Assembly: GCF_026898115.1 (NCBI RefSeq)
Contig: NZ_CP114036.1
Span: 2,170,001-2,234,000 of the forward strand
DNA from: Streptomyces sp. S465
Lineage (GTDB): Bacteria > Actinomycetota > Actinomycetes > Streptomycetales > Streptomycetaceae
DNA: 64,000 nt
Direction: 5' to 3'
Part shown: piece by piece, positions 36,195-44,306 of the stretch
Layout of the letters: each line of letters opens with the position of its first letter
How positions within the stretch are numbered: position 1 is the first letter of the stretch
Notes under the pieces: model-generated
What the model was told of the DNA's origin: nothing
What the model saw: only the letters and a program-made list of their open reading frames with translations
The model's database searches: none
Made by a program: the position numbers and the translations under genes

Positions 36195-37679
36195 ATGTCT
36201 GCCATGACCCCATCCGTCCACCCGCCCAGACGCACTCTGCTCGGCACCCTCCTGGCCGTCGCCCTCACGGCGGCGGTACCCCTCCTCCCGAACGGCACGG
36301 CCTGGGCGAACGACAGCGCCTCCGCCGACACGCTCAAGGTGATGGTCGTCGGCGACTCGATGACCCAGGGCCACGAGGGCGACTACACCTGGCGCTACCG
36401 CCTGTGGCAGTGGTTCCACGAGCAGCACGTGGCCGTGGACTTCGTCGGCCCCTACACCGGTACGACGTCACCCGACGCACCGGCCGCTCCCCAGCCGCCC
36501 CGGCTCCAGGGCGAGCCGGAGCCCGCCCCGGCCCCGCCCAGGACCGACGGCGGCTACGCCAAGGACGCGGAGGCGTTCGACAGCGACCACTTCGCGGTGT
36601 GGGGCCGGCAGGCCGCCCAGGACAAGGCGCTGATCAAGGAGCAGGTGGCGAAGTACCAGCCGGATCTGCTGCTGGTGGGCCTGGGCTTCAACGACATGGG
36701 CTGGTTCGTCAGCGACGCCCAGGGCACCCTGGAGAGCGTGAAGACGCTGGTCGACGAGGCCCGCGCCGCCAAGTCCGACGTCAAGTTCGCCCTGGCCAAC
36801 GTGCCGCAGCGGGCGAAGATCGAGGGCCGGGACGACCTGATCGCCAACACCGACACCTACAACCGGCTGCTCGCCGAGGCGATCCCGGCCTGGCACACCG
36901 CCACGTCCCCCGTGAAGCTGGTCGACTGGCAGGGCGACTACGACTGCGCGCCCGAGAGTTGCCCCGCCGGCTATGACGGCCTGCACCCCAACGCCCTCGG
37001 CGAGTACCAGATAGCCCACGCCTTCGAGACCACCCTGCACACCGAATACCACCTCGGCACCGACGTCCCGGACGTCCCCGGCACCGTCGCGCCCCGCCCC
37101 ACCTCGACACCGGCCGACGTCAAGGCCACCTCGGCGGACAGCGGCATCGTCGTCACCTGGGACCCGGTCTACGGCGCCTTCGGCTACGACGTCCGCGCCC
37201 GGCTCGTCGGCTCCGCCGACTGGGGCGGCGCACACCACGTCACCGCCAACCGCTACGACACCACCTGGACGACCGAGGGCCAGACCTACGAGTACCAGGT
37301 CCGCACCGACAGCGGCGAAACGCTGAAGTCGGAGTGGTCGGAGGTCGTCAGCGCGACCGCCCACCCGAAGACAGCCCCCGGCCCCGCCGACATCGCCACC
37401 CGTCCCACCGCCACCGGCGTCGACGTGACCTGGAACCCCCCGACCGGCCCGTACACCGACACCATCGACCGCTACGAGGTCCTCACCTACGATCTCGACA
37501 CCCCCGGCGCGTTCCCCGGCAGCGTCGGCACCCGGGACACGTCCATCCACGTGGACGGCCTGACGCCCGGCCACCGCTACGCGGTCTCCGTGGCCACCTG
37601 GAACGCGGCCGGCGGCGGTATCCCCAGCGGCGGCCCCCAGGTCGTCATCGGCGCGGACGCCGCGTCGGCGGCAAGCTGA
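36195..37679 (+). CDS. Secreted SGNH esterase with two fibronectin III domains
   Basis: 494 residues. The N-terminus has PPRRTLLG before a hydrophobic core ending WA, which could be a twin-arginine signal. The SGNH domain shows VVGDSMTQG (catalytic Ser), VGLGFNDMG and GLHPNALG (catalytic His). Two Fn3 modules follow from about residue 300 (TPADVKATSADSGIVVTWDP and a second copy with VDVTWNPPTGPYTD). The combination suggests an extracellular carbohydrate or polyester esterase; substrate not known. Confidence 0.88.
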   Translation: MSAMTPSVHPPRRTLLGTLLAVALTAAVPLLPNGTAWANDSASADTLKVMVVGDSMTQGHEGDYTWRYRLWQWFHEQHVAVDFVGPYTGTTSPDAPAAPQPPRLQGEPEPAPAPPRTDGGYAKDAEAFDSDHFAVWGRQAAQDKALIKEQVAKYQPDLLLVGLGFNDMGWFVSDAQGTLESVKTLVDEARAAKSDVKFALANVPQRAKIEGRDDLIANTDTYNRLLAEAIPAWHTATSPVKLVDWQGDYDCAPESCPAGYDGLHPNALGEYQIAHAFETTLHTEYHLGTDVPDVPGTVAPRPTSTPADVKATSADSGIVVTWDPVYGAFGYDVRARLVGSADWGGAHHVTANRYDTTWTTEGQTYEYQVRTDSGETLKSEWSEVVSATAHPKTAPGPADIATRPTATGVDVTWNPPTGPYTDTIDRYEVLTYDLDTPGAFPGSVGTRDTSIHVDGLTPGHRYAVSVATWNAAGGGIPSGGPQVVIGADAASAAS

Positions 37680-37714
37680 CCGTCCGATAAACGCGCTGTC
37701 GCGCGGTCACGGCA

Positions 37715-38896
37715 CTAGCCCAGCGGCGTCAGGCGGTCGGGGCCCTCCGGGTCGTACGCGATGGCGTCGCCGGGCTCGTGCCAGTGGACGGTGAAGCGGT
37801 GGCCCGCCCGGTAGGCCTCCAGGCCCGCGCGGCAGTACGCCACCATGTCGTCCGGCAGCGCGTCCAGCGGGAACCAGCCCAGCTCCGAGCACTTCTCCGG
37901 CTCCCGGTTGACCGGCTCCCGCCCGCCCTCCCCCGGATCTCCCAGCTCCGCCTCGAAGAACCACCCCGTACGGGGCGCCCCCGTCGGCGCCTTGTGCTGC
38001 ATCACGAGGACGACCCGCACCTCGTCCGGGGTGAGGGTGAGGCCGATCTCCTCCGCCGTCTCGCGGAGGAGTGCGGCACGGACGTCCTCCCCGTCCTCGA
38101 CATGGCCGGACGGGGCGTGCAGCAGCCCGTCCGCGTAGCCCGTGTTGGCGCGGCGGGCGAGGAGGACCTCGCCGCCGCGGCGCAGGATCAGATGGACGTC
38201 GACGATCTCGGTGTGGCGCCGGGCGGGCGCGAGGTCGGCCACCAGGACATACCGCTCGTCGTGCACCACCCGCCCCCACAGCGCCGCGTCCGGCCCGAGC
38301 TGCTCGACCGACAGCCGCTCGGCCAACGGCCCGACCAGCCCGGACAGCTCGGCGGCGGACAGACCGACGGGGCCGGACCGCTCAGCGACGGACAGGCCCA
38401 CAGGATCGGACCGCTCGGCGACGGACAGGCCCACCGAGTCGGACTCACCCCAGCGGCCCTCGATCAGCACCAGCCGCCCGCCCGGCCGCAACAGCCGCGC
38501 CCAACGGCCCAGCACCGCCCGCTGATCGGGCAGCAGCCACAGCAGATGCCGGACCAGCACCACATCGAAGCTCCGCTCCGGCACGGGCGGCTCCGCCGCG
38601 TCCCCGACGAGCACGGTGGCGCCCGTCCCCGCGAGCTTCTCCCGGGCCAGCCCGGCCATCCGGGACGAGCGGTCGACCCCCGTCACCCGGTGCCCCGCCT
38701 CGGCCGCGAGCAGGGCGAGGCTTCCGGTGCCGCACCCGAGGTCGAGCACATCGCCGGGCCGCTCGGGCAGCCACCCACGCAGCCGGGCGGCCCACGCCTC
38801 CCGGACGGCCGGGTCACGCAGTCCGTGATCCGGCTCGTCGTCGAAGTCCCCGGCGGCGGCGTCCCAGTAGGCGGTGGTCGAGCTGTCGTCACGCAT
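37715..38896 (-). CDS. Fusion of class I methyltransferase and NUDIX hydrolase
   Basis: 393 residues. Residues ~1-160 are a SAM-dependent methyltransferase (motif I VLDLGCGTGSLALLA, then GVDRSSRM and a post-I DVVLVRHLLWLL). Residues ~240-393 are a NUDIX domain (VHLILRRGGEVLLARRANTGY and a full box GHVEDGE plus RETAEEIG). They are joined by a linker with an 11-residue repeat (VGLSVAERSDP, VGLSVAERSGP, VGLSAAELSGL) encoded by 33-bp repeats at ~38325-38445. Start ATG 38896. The frame is continuous, so this is a true fusion, not adjacent genes. Confidence 0.85.
   Translation of the reverse strand: MRDDSSTTAYWDAAAGDFDDEPDHGLRDPAVREAWAARLRGWLPERPGDVLDLGCGTGSLALLAAEAGHRVTGVDRSSRMAGLAREKLAGTGATVLVGDAAEPPVPERSFDVVLVRHLLWLLPDQRAVLGRWARLLRPGGRLVLIEGRWGESDSVGLSVAERSDPVGLSVAERSGPVGLSAAELSGLVGPLAERLSVEQLGPDAALWGRVVHDERYVLVADLAPARRHTEIVDVHLILRRGGEVLLARRANTGYADGLLHAPSGHVEDGEDVRAALLRETAEEIGLTLTPDEVRVVLVMQHKAPTGAPRTGWFFEAELGDPGEGGREPVNREPEKCSELGWFPLDALPDDMVAYCRAGLEAYRAGHRFTVHWHEPGDAIAYDPEGPDRLTPLG
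38325..38445. repeat. 33-bp in-frame tandem repeat
   Basis: GACAGRCCSAC-type units start at 38358, 38391 and 38424 with exact 33-bp spacing, and a degenerate copy lies before them. The array encodes the linker of the methyltransferase-NUDIX fusion. Confidence 0.8.
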
Positions 38897-38955
38897 AGCG
38901 CGATGGTCGCATCCGCCACCGACAACGCCTCCCTTTCTCACCGTGGGGCGGCTTC

Positions 38956-39705
38956 TTACCGTGGGACGGGCCGCAGCACGAGGGTGACGAAGCCCAGCGT
39001 GCCGCGATAGCCGTTGAGCCAGCCGGTGCGGTGCTCGGCGGCGGCCTCCAGCACATCGGCGCTCACCGGGTCCTCGGGGTGGTCCAGCGCCCACTGGGCG
39101 GTGGCTCCGCTCCAGGCCCACTCGAAGTCGTTCCACTCCTCCGGCGTGCTCACATGGCCGTGGACCGGCACCCAGCCGTCGGCGACGACGCGGTCAACGG
39201 TGGTGGCCAGGTCGTCGTAGTCGTCCGGGGCGACTTCCAGGACGTCAAGGGTGGCCGTATCGGGGGGCCGCTCCCAAAAGCCCTCGCCCACGATGACGCG
39301 CCCGCCGGGGGCCAGATGCGCACGGGCCGCCGCGAGAGTGGGCAGCAGACCGCCGAAGGCGTGGGTGGCGCCGACACTTAGGACGACGTCGAAGGGGGCG
39401 GACGCGGTGTAGGCCGAGGCGTCCTGCCGGTGGAGGACGAGCCGGTCGCCGGCTCCCATACGCGCCGCCGCCTCGCGGGCCCGCGCGAAGCCGGCGTCCA
39501 CGACGTCGACTCCCTCGGCCGTCACCCCCGGACGCCCGGCGAGGGCCCGCAACAGCCACTCCCCCTCCCCGCAGCCGAGGTCCAGAACACGCTCATCGCC
39601 CCGGGCCAGGGCACGGTCGAGGAGTTTCGCCACGGAGGCGTCACTGAGCGGGCCGACTATGGGGTGGGCGGCGCGGGCAGGGCGAGCAAACGATTGACGA
39701 TCCAT
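38956..39705 (-). CDS. SAM-dependent methyltransferase
   Basis: 249 residues. Motif I VLDLGCGEGEWLLRAL, acidic residue in AEGVDVVDAGFA, and motif II/post region FDVVLSVGATHAFGG define a class I methyltransferase. The ATG at 39705 gives a short leader. The next gene leftward is the methyltransferase-NUDIX fusion, 59 nt away on the same strand. Substrate unknown. Confidence 0.83.
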   Translation of the reverse strand: MDRQSFARPARAAHPIVGPLSDASVAKLLDRALARGDERVLDLGCGEGEWLLRALAGRPGVTAEGVDVVDAGFARAREAAARMGAGDRLVLHRQDASAYTASAPFDVVLSVGATHAFGGLLPTLAAARAHLAPGGRVIVGEGFWERPPDTATLDVLEVAPDDYDDLATTVDRVVADGWVPVHGHVSTPEEWNDFEWAWSGATAQWALDHPEDPVSADVLEAAAEHRTGWLNGYRGTLGFVTLVLRPVPR

Positions 39706-39783
39706 CCGAGGGATCCTGGCATGCGCCCCGCCCCGGGGCATCCGTATTTCCTTGCCATGGCGGCGCCTTTGACGGGCGGAACG

Positions 39784-40014
39784 TCAGAGGTCGCCCTCCC
39801 GTTCGTGGACCTCGCGGGCTCGGGCCACGGCCTCGGCCGCCGCATGGCCCGCGCCCCGAGGTCGATGACCCGTGGCCGCCGTCGACGGCCCGCCCCTTGC
39901 GTCGTCGATCGCCGCCAGGACGTCCGATGCGCTCAGGCGGGCACCGGCCTCGGCTTCGGCACGAGCCGCAACCTCGGCAAGCGTGGGCCCGTGGGCATGC
40001 CGCAGCTGCTTCAC
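39784..40014 (-). CDS. Small hypothetical protein coupled to 52-residue ORF
   Basis: 76 residues from GTG 40014: an Ala/Arg/Glu-rich helical protein (LAEVAARAEAEAGARLSASD). Its start overlaps the upstream stop as GTGA (40011-40014), which supports both being expressed as one operon. No family recognised. Confidence 0.55.
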   Translation of the reverse strand: MKQLRHAHGPTLAEVAARAEAEAGARLSASDVLAAIDDARGGPSTAATGHRPRGAGHAAAEAVARAREVHEREGDL

Positions 40015-40169
40015 AGGTCCGCCCGGTCGCGGTGGCGCGGGCAGCGGCAGGGCGGGAACTGGCTCGACCGCAGGGGTGCGAGCTTGTCCTTGACCACGAC
40101 GACCACCTTGGCGACTTCCTGCGTGACGACCGCGCCGTCCGGCGAGACGCGGTAGACGCGCATCGTCAT
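40011..40169 (-). CDS. 52-residue hypothetical protein with CxC motif
   Basis: Begins MTMRVYRVSPDGAVVTQE and ends with PPCRCPRHRDRADL. Similar very short proteins with a terminal PPCxCPR motif are known to me near XRE/DUF397 regulator genes, though without a function. It is divergent from the XRE gene at 40324 and coupled to the 76-residue gene downstream. Confidence 0.55.
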   Translation of the reverse strand: MTMRVYRVSPDGAVVTQEVAKVVVVVKDKLAPLRSSQFPPCRCPRHRDRADL

Positions 40170-40323
40170 CCGTGGAGGGGCGGGTTCGCTGTGTGGGAAC
40201 ACGTTGACCTGTCTTTCCGGTCGGCCAATTACGTTGAGTGCCCACAGCGTTGCGCTCCGGCACGTAGGCTGGAAAGAGGCGATACGTCCCAGCCAAGATC
40301 GCGGGACGAAAGGGGATGGACCG

Positions 40324-41172
40324 ATGACGTTCCAGCCACGCGAACTGTTTCCCGACCGCTCCGCACGTGACCTCTTCGGCGCGGAGATCCGCCGCCACCG
40401 CGAGAAGGCGGACATGTCGCTGCGGCGGCTGTCAGAGGTGCTGAACTACAGCAAATCGCACCTGGCCCGGATCGAGGCAGCGGAGTCCCTGCCGTACGAC
40501 GACCTTCCGGCCAAGCTGGACGCGTGCTTTGGGACGGACGGCATGTTCGCGCGAATCTATGCGCTGGCGAAGAACGAGCCGTATCCGTCGAAGTTGCGCC
40601 GTGTGGTGGAAGTTGAGAAGCGCGCGGTCGCCATCGAGCAATACGCGTGCGCAACCATCCCTGGCCTGCTCCAGACTCCCGAACTCGCGAAGGCATCGCT
40701 ACGCATCGGCAACCGGTTCGCTCCCGAGGCGGAGATCGAGGCGTGGACGAAGGCCCGCATCGCTCGACAGGCGCGGTTGGCCGAACCACGGCCACCGCAC
40801 TGTTGGTTCATCGTGGACGAGGCGGCATTGCGCCGCGCGGCGGGCGGACCTGACGTGATGCGCCGCCAGATGGCGTCCCTCCTTGAGCGCGGGACGCAGC
40901 CCTACGTAACCATTCAGGTCCTGCCGTTCAGGGCGGGCCAGCACGTGGAGGCGGGCGGTTCCTTGCTGCTCTACACGCTGCCGAACGAGCCACTGCTGGC
41001 CTATGAAGAAGGCAGCCGCTTCGGGACTTTCATCGAGGACCGGGACCGAGTTGCGGAGCGCCGGAAGAACTACGATCTGCTCAGGGCAATGGCCCTCTCG
41101 CCCCTCGACTCCGAGGCGGTGATCCGAGCCGTGATGAAGGACTGGACCTCATGGGAACCGCCCCAGACCTGA
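40324..41172 (+). CDS. XRE/DUF5753 transcriptional regulator (WhiJ-like)
   Basis: 282 residues. An N-terminal helix-turn-helix (IRRHREKADMSLRRLSEVLN, YSKSHLARIEAAESLP) is followed by the DUF5753 domain (IPGLLQTPEYA-like IPGLLQTPELAKA, FIVDEAALRR, IQVLPF). The family includes WhiJ of S. coelicolor and is usually paired with a small DUF397 protein that antagonises it. An AAGGGGA precedes ATG 40324. Its 3' end overlaps the DUF397 start by 22 nt. Confidence 0.92.
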   Translation: MTFQPRELFPDRSARDLFGAEIRRHREKADMSLRRLSEVLNYSKSHLARIEAAESLPYDDLPAKLDACFGTDGMFARIYALAKNEPYPSKLRRVVEVEKRAVAIEQYACATIPGLLQTPELAKASLRIGNRFAPEAEIEAWTKARIARQARLAEPRPPHCWFIVDEAALRRAAGGPDVMRRQMASLLERGTQPYVTIQVLPFRAGQHVEAGGSLLLYTLPNEPLLAYEEGSRFGTFIEDRDRVAERRKNYDLLRAMALSPLDSEAVIRAVMKDWTSWEPPQT

Positions 41173-41366
41173 GAACCGCTTCGTGGCACAAGAGCAGCTA
41201 CAGCAGTAACGGGGGCGGCGAATGCGTGGAGGTCGCCGACAACCTCCCCGGCATCGTCCCCGTCCGCGACTCCAAGAATCCCGACGGGCCCGTCCTCATA
41301 TTCCCGAACGACTCCTGGAGCACCTTCATAGCGAGCCTGAAGAGTCCTCACCGCAGCAGCAGCTGA
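41151..41366 (+). CDS. DUF397 protein, partner of XRE regulator
   Basis: 71 residues. The hallmark WHKSSYSSNGGGECVEVA and VPVRDSKNPDGPVLIF are intact. The gene begins inside the XRE/DUF5753 gene, so expression is coupled. Pairs like this behave as regulator/antagonist modules in development and antibiotic control and have been likened to toxin-antitoxin systems. Its 3' end overlaps the convergent TauE gene by 19 nt. Confidence 0.92.
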   Translation: MGTAPDLRTASWHKSSYSSNGGGECVEVADNLPGIVPVRDSKNPDGPVLIFPNDSWSTFIASLKSPHRSSS

Positions 41367-42121
41367 AGTCCGCCCAGCACCGTGGCCGCGATCACCAGGC
41401 GCTCGAAGAGCTTCTGGTTGATCCGGTCCACGCACGCCTTGCCGATGAACGCACCGGGCAGGACGAAGAGCGCCAGCAGCGCGTCCAGCGACAGGGAGCG
41501 GGCGTCGATCAGGCCGAGGCCGACGCTGAAGGGCACCTTGGCCACGTTCACGATCAGGAAGAACCAGGCCGAGGTGCCCAGGAAACCCAGCTTCCGGAAG
41601 CCGGCGGAGAGCAGGTAGAGCGACATGACCGGGCCGCCCGCGTTGGCCACCATCGTCGTGAAGCCGCCGAGGACACCGTACGAACCGGCCTTGAGCCGTG
41701 CGCCCGCCCCGTCCGTGTCCGGGGCCGCCGGGACCGCCGGGGTCTCCGCACGTGCCGCCGTGCGCCGTCGCCACAGCGTGACGCCCGCCATCAGCAGCAG
41801 GATCGCCCCGATCGACGTCCGTACCGCCGCGTCCCCGGCCCACAGCAGGAACACCGTCCCCACCACGACCCCGGCCGCGACCGCCGGGAACAGCCGCCCC
41901 AGGGTCCCCCAGTGTGCGTGCCGCCGATAGGTGCTCACGGCGAGCACATCACCCACGATCAGCAGGGGCAGCAGCACACCGGTCGACTCCCGGGCCGGAA
42001 GCACCGCCGCGAAGATCGCGAGGCTGACGGTGTTGGCGCCGCTGACGGCGGTTTTCGAGAAGCCGACGAGTATGGCCGCCGCCGCGAGCGCGGCGAACTC
42101 CCAGAGGGTAACGGTGTACAT
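41348..42121 (-). CDS. TauE/SafE family membrane transporter
   Basis: 257 residues with about eight hydrophobic helices in two homologous halves (LVGFSKTAVSGAN and VANAGGPVMSLYL are the family signatures). Characterised relatives export sulfite or sulfoacetate. No sulfur genes are adjacent, so the substrate is open. Confidence 0.85.
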   Translation of the reverse strand: MYTVTLWEFAALAAAAILVGFSKTAVSGANTVSLAIFAAVLPARESTGVLLPLLIVGDVLAVSTYRRHAHWGTLGRLFPAVAAGVVVGTVFLLWAGDAAVRTSIGAILLLMAGVTLWRRRTAARAETPAVPAAPDTDGAGARLKAGSYGVLGGFTTMVANAGGPVMSLYLLSAGFRKLGFLGTSAWFFLIVNVAKVPFSVGLGLIDARSLSLDALLALFVLPGAFIGKACVDRINQKLFERLVIAATVLGGLQLLLR

Positions 42122-42169
42122 GCCACGGAATGATGGCAGGCCGCCGCGTACCCGCCGCAGCCAGGGATC

Positions 42170-42751
42170 TCAGCGCACCCAGCCCATGAGCGGCTCGGTG
42201 TCGAGCGTGACGCCGACCGGCGCGGGCAGCGTGAGGGGCTTACCGAACGGCACGGTCTTGGTGCACTCGTAGCGGACGCCGTCGGGCTCGCTGAACACGG
42301 TGACCTCACCGGCCTCCCGGTCGACCAGCAGGTAGACCGGAATGCCCGTCTCGGCGTAGGCCCGTGGCTTCTCCACCCGATCCCTGCGGTCGGTGTCGGA
42401 GTCGTAGGAGGTGACCTCCACGACCATCAGGACGGAGTCGGCATCGGCCCACTCCCCCTGGCCGACGAACGCGTCACTGTGGGCCAGCGTCCCGTCGGGG
42501 CGCGCATGGCCATTGCGGTACGTCTCGACTTTGAGGCCCTGGTCGTGCAGCCACAGTTCGGGATGGGCCTGGATGCAGATCCGCGCCAGCCACTGAATGA
42601 TCCGCCCGTGATCGCCGTCCGGCACCGGCGTGACCCCGATCTTCCCGTTGATGAACTCCCACCGCACTCCCTCCGCCACGCGGGCCGCCAGCCGCGCGTA
42701 CTCCTCGAACTCCTCCGGCAGCATCTGCGGACGATCGTGGGTCGCGGTCAT
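42170..42751 (-). CDS. Uma2 family (DUF820) endonuclease-like protein
   Basis: 193 residues. The PD-(D/E)XK-like core shows WEFINGKI, HSDAFVG and the metal site VLMVVEVTSYDSDTDRRDRVEKPRAYAE read in parts (catalytic Glu in VVEVTS, Lys in EKPRAY). Uma2 proteins are abundant in actinomycetes and cyanobacteria; nuclease activity is predicted from the fold and no biological role is known. ATG 42751. Confidence 0.85.
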   Translation of the reverse strand: MTATHDRPQMLPEEFEEYARLAARVAEGVRWEFINGKIGVTPVPDGDHGRIIQWLARICIQAHPELWLHDQGLKVETYRNGHARPDGTLAHSDAFVGQGEWADADSVLMVVEVTSYDSDTDRRDRVEKPRAYAETGIPVYLLVDREAGEVTVFSEPDGVRYECTKTVPFGKPLTLPAPVGVTLDTEPLMGWVR

Positions 42752-42833
42752 GACCGAGAGCCTCCTTCGGGTGCGGTGCGCTCTCAGCGTAGTCGTTCTC
42801 AGTGGCCACCACCTGTGAGACCGAGGCGCACGC

Positions 42834-43063
42834 ATGGTGACAGGACGAACTCGGGACGGGCTGCCGGAGCTGGTGGACTGGTTCGAGGAGGAGTACGGGC
42901 CGATCGCCGAGGACGGAACTCCGCCTCGCGTACGAGACGATGGAGCTGCCCGCCGACGACGATCAGCGCCTGGTGGTGCACATCCCCGCCGACGACGCCT
43001 CGGCCGCCGCCCTGGACCGACTGACGGGCCGCTGCTCCGGCGCGCTGCGTGCGGTGTCCGGCT
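42834..43063 (+). pseudogene. Possible frameshifted small gene
   Basis: From ATG 42834 one frame reads GLPELVDWFEEEYGPIAED (to about 42914), then loses character. From about 42916 another frame reads ELRLAYETMELPADDDQRL followed by VVHIPADDASAAALDRL and a stop at 43061. Joined, they would make one protein of about 78 residues. A single +1 shift near 42912-42916 would explain this. Either a pseudogene, a sequencing error, or two unrelated reading frames. Confidence 0.35.
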
Positions 43064-43085
43064 GAGGCCCGTCCGCCGGGCAGGC

Positions 43086-44306
43086 TCATTCGTCCAGGTA
43101 GTGGAAGCCCGGATGCGGATGCATCAGGAAGTCGTGGTGCGAGATGTTCCAGGCGTACGCACCGGCCATCGCGAAGGCGACGCGGTCCCCCGCCCGTAGC
43201 TCCGCGACCGGGACGCGGCGGGCCAGGACGTCCTTGGGGGTGCACAGCTGGCCGACCAGCGTGACCGGCTCCTCCCGTACGGCCGGGCGCGCCCAGGGTC
43301 GGGGCCAGGTGTCCACGGGGAGCACCTGGAAGGGCTGGTCGTGCTGTTTGGTCGCGGGGGTGCGCAGGTGGTGGGTGCCGCCGCGCAGCACCGCGAACGC
43401 CTCACCCCCGCTGTGCTTGAGGTCCAGCACTTCGGTGACGTACCAGCCGCAGTGGACGGTCAGCGCCCGGCCGGGCTCGATCCGCAGGGTGAGGCCGGGG
43501 TGGCGCAGGGCGAGGTCCGCCATGCCCTTGCCGTAGGCGGCCCAGTCGAAGCGGCGGTCGGGGTGGTCGTAGTCCACCCCCATCCCGCCGCCGACGTTCA
43601 CCTCGGTGAGCGCCAGACCGTGGCGCTCGGACAGCTTCCGCGTCCAGTCGGCGATCACGGCGGCCACCGCGACCTGGGCGGGGGCGTCGAGGCCGCTGGC
43701 GAGATGGGCGTGGATGCCGCGCAGGCGGAGGGGGCCCGCGCGGGTGAACAGGGGCAGGCAGTGCTCCACGGCCTCGGGGTCGAGGCCGAAGGGGCTGGGG
43801 CGGCCGCCCATGGCGAGCGCCGCGCCGCCCAGCTCGTCACCGGGCACCGGGAGGTTGACGCGCAGCAGGACGTCCACGTCCCCGGCCCCCGTGTCCCCGG
43901 CCCTCACGTTCCCGGCTCGCGCGTCTTCCGCCGCCCTGGCCAGCAGCCGCAGCTCCTGTTCGCTCTCCACATGGAACCGCTCCACGCCCAGCGTCAGCGC
44001 CCGGCGCAGCTCGCCCTCGGTCTTGCCCGGTCCGCCGAAGGCCAGCGGCATCCCGGGCACGGCCGCGCGGACATGCTCCACCTCACCGCCGGAGGCGACC
44101 TCGTAGCCGGTGACGTGGGGCGCGAGCGCCCGGAGGACGGGCGGGGCCGGATTGGCCTTCGCGGCGTAGTAGAGCTCCAGGCCCGGCGGCAGCGCGTCGC
44201 GTACGGCGCGTGCGTGGGCGCGGAGCGCGGCCAGGTCGTAGACGTAGGCGGGGAGGTCGTCGCTGGTCAGCGCCGTGGCGAGGGTGTGGACGGGGGTGGT
44301 GATCAA
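43086..44306 (-). CDS. PLP-dependent decarboxylase of siderophore pathway (PvsE-like)
   Basis: 406 residues of fold type III (alanine racemase/ornithine-DAP decarboxylase class). The PLP lysine is Lys50 in YYAAKANP; the glycine-rich phosphate site is NVGGGMGVD; the C-terminal LCTPKD carries the decarboxylase Cys and Asp. In vibrioferrin, achromobactin and staphyloferrin B pathways such enzymes decarboxylate an amino-acid residue already joined to citrate. Start TTG 44306 has GGGAG upstream and overlaps the preceding stop as TTGA. Last gene of the iron-box operon. Confidence 0.88.
   Translation of the reverse strand: MITTPVHTLATALTSDDLPAYVYDLAALRAHARAVRDALPPGLELYYAAKANPAPPVLRALAPHVTGYEVASGGEVEHVRAAVPGMPLAFGGPGKTEGELRRALTLGVERFHVESEQELRLLARAAEDARAGNVRAGDTGAGDVDVLLRVNLPVPGDELGGAALAMGGRPSPFGLDPEAVEHCLPLFTRAGPLRLRGIHAHLASGLDAPAQVAVAAVIADWTRKLSERHGLALTEVNVGGGMGVDYDHPDRRFDWAAYGKGMADLALRHPGLTLRIEPGRALTVHCGWYVTEVLDLKHSGGEAFAVLRGGTHHLRTPATKQHDQPFQVLPVDTWPRPWARPAVREEPVTLVGQLCTPKDVLARRVPVAELRAGDRVAFAMAGAYAWNISHHDFLMHPHPGFHYLDE

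Noticed and set aside
39784..40398. Single 204-residue minus-strand protein
   Set aside because: Its N-terminal half is a shadow of the XRE gene; the GTGA overlap at 40011-40014 favours two short coupled genes.
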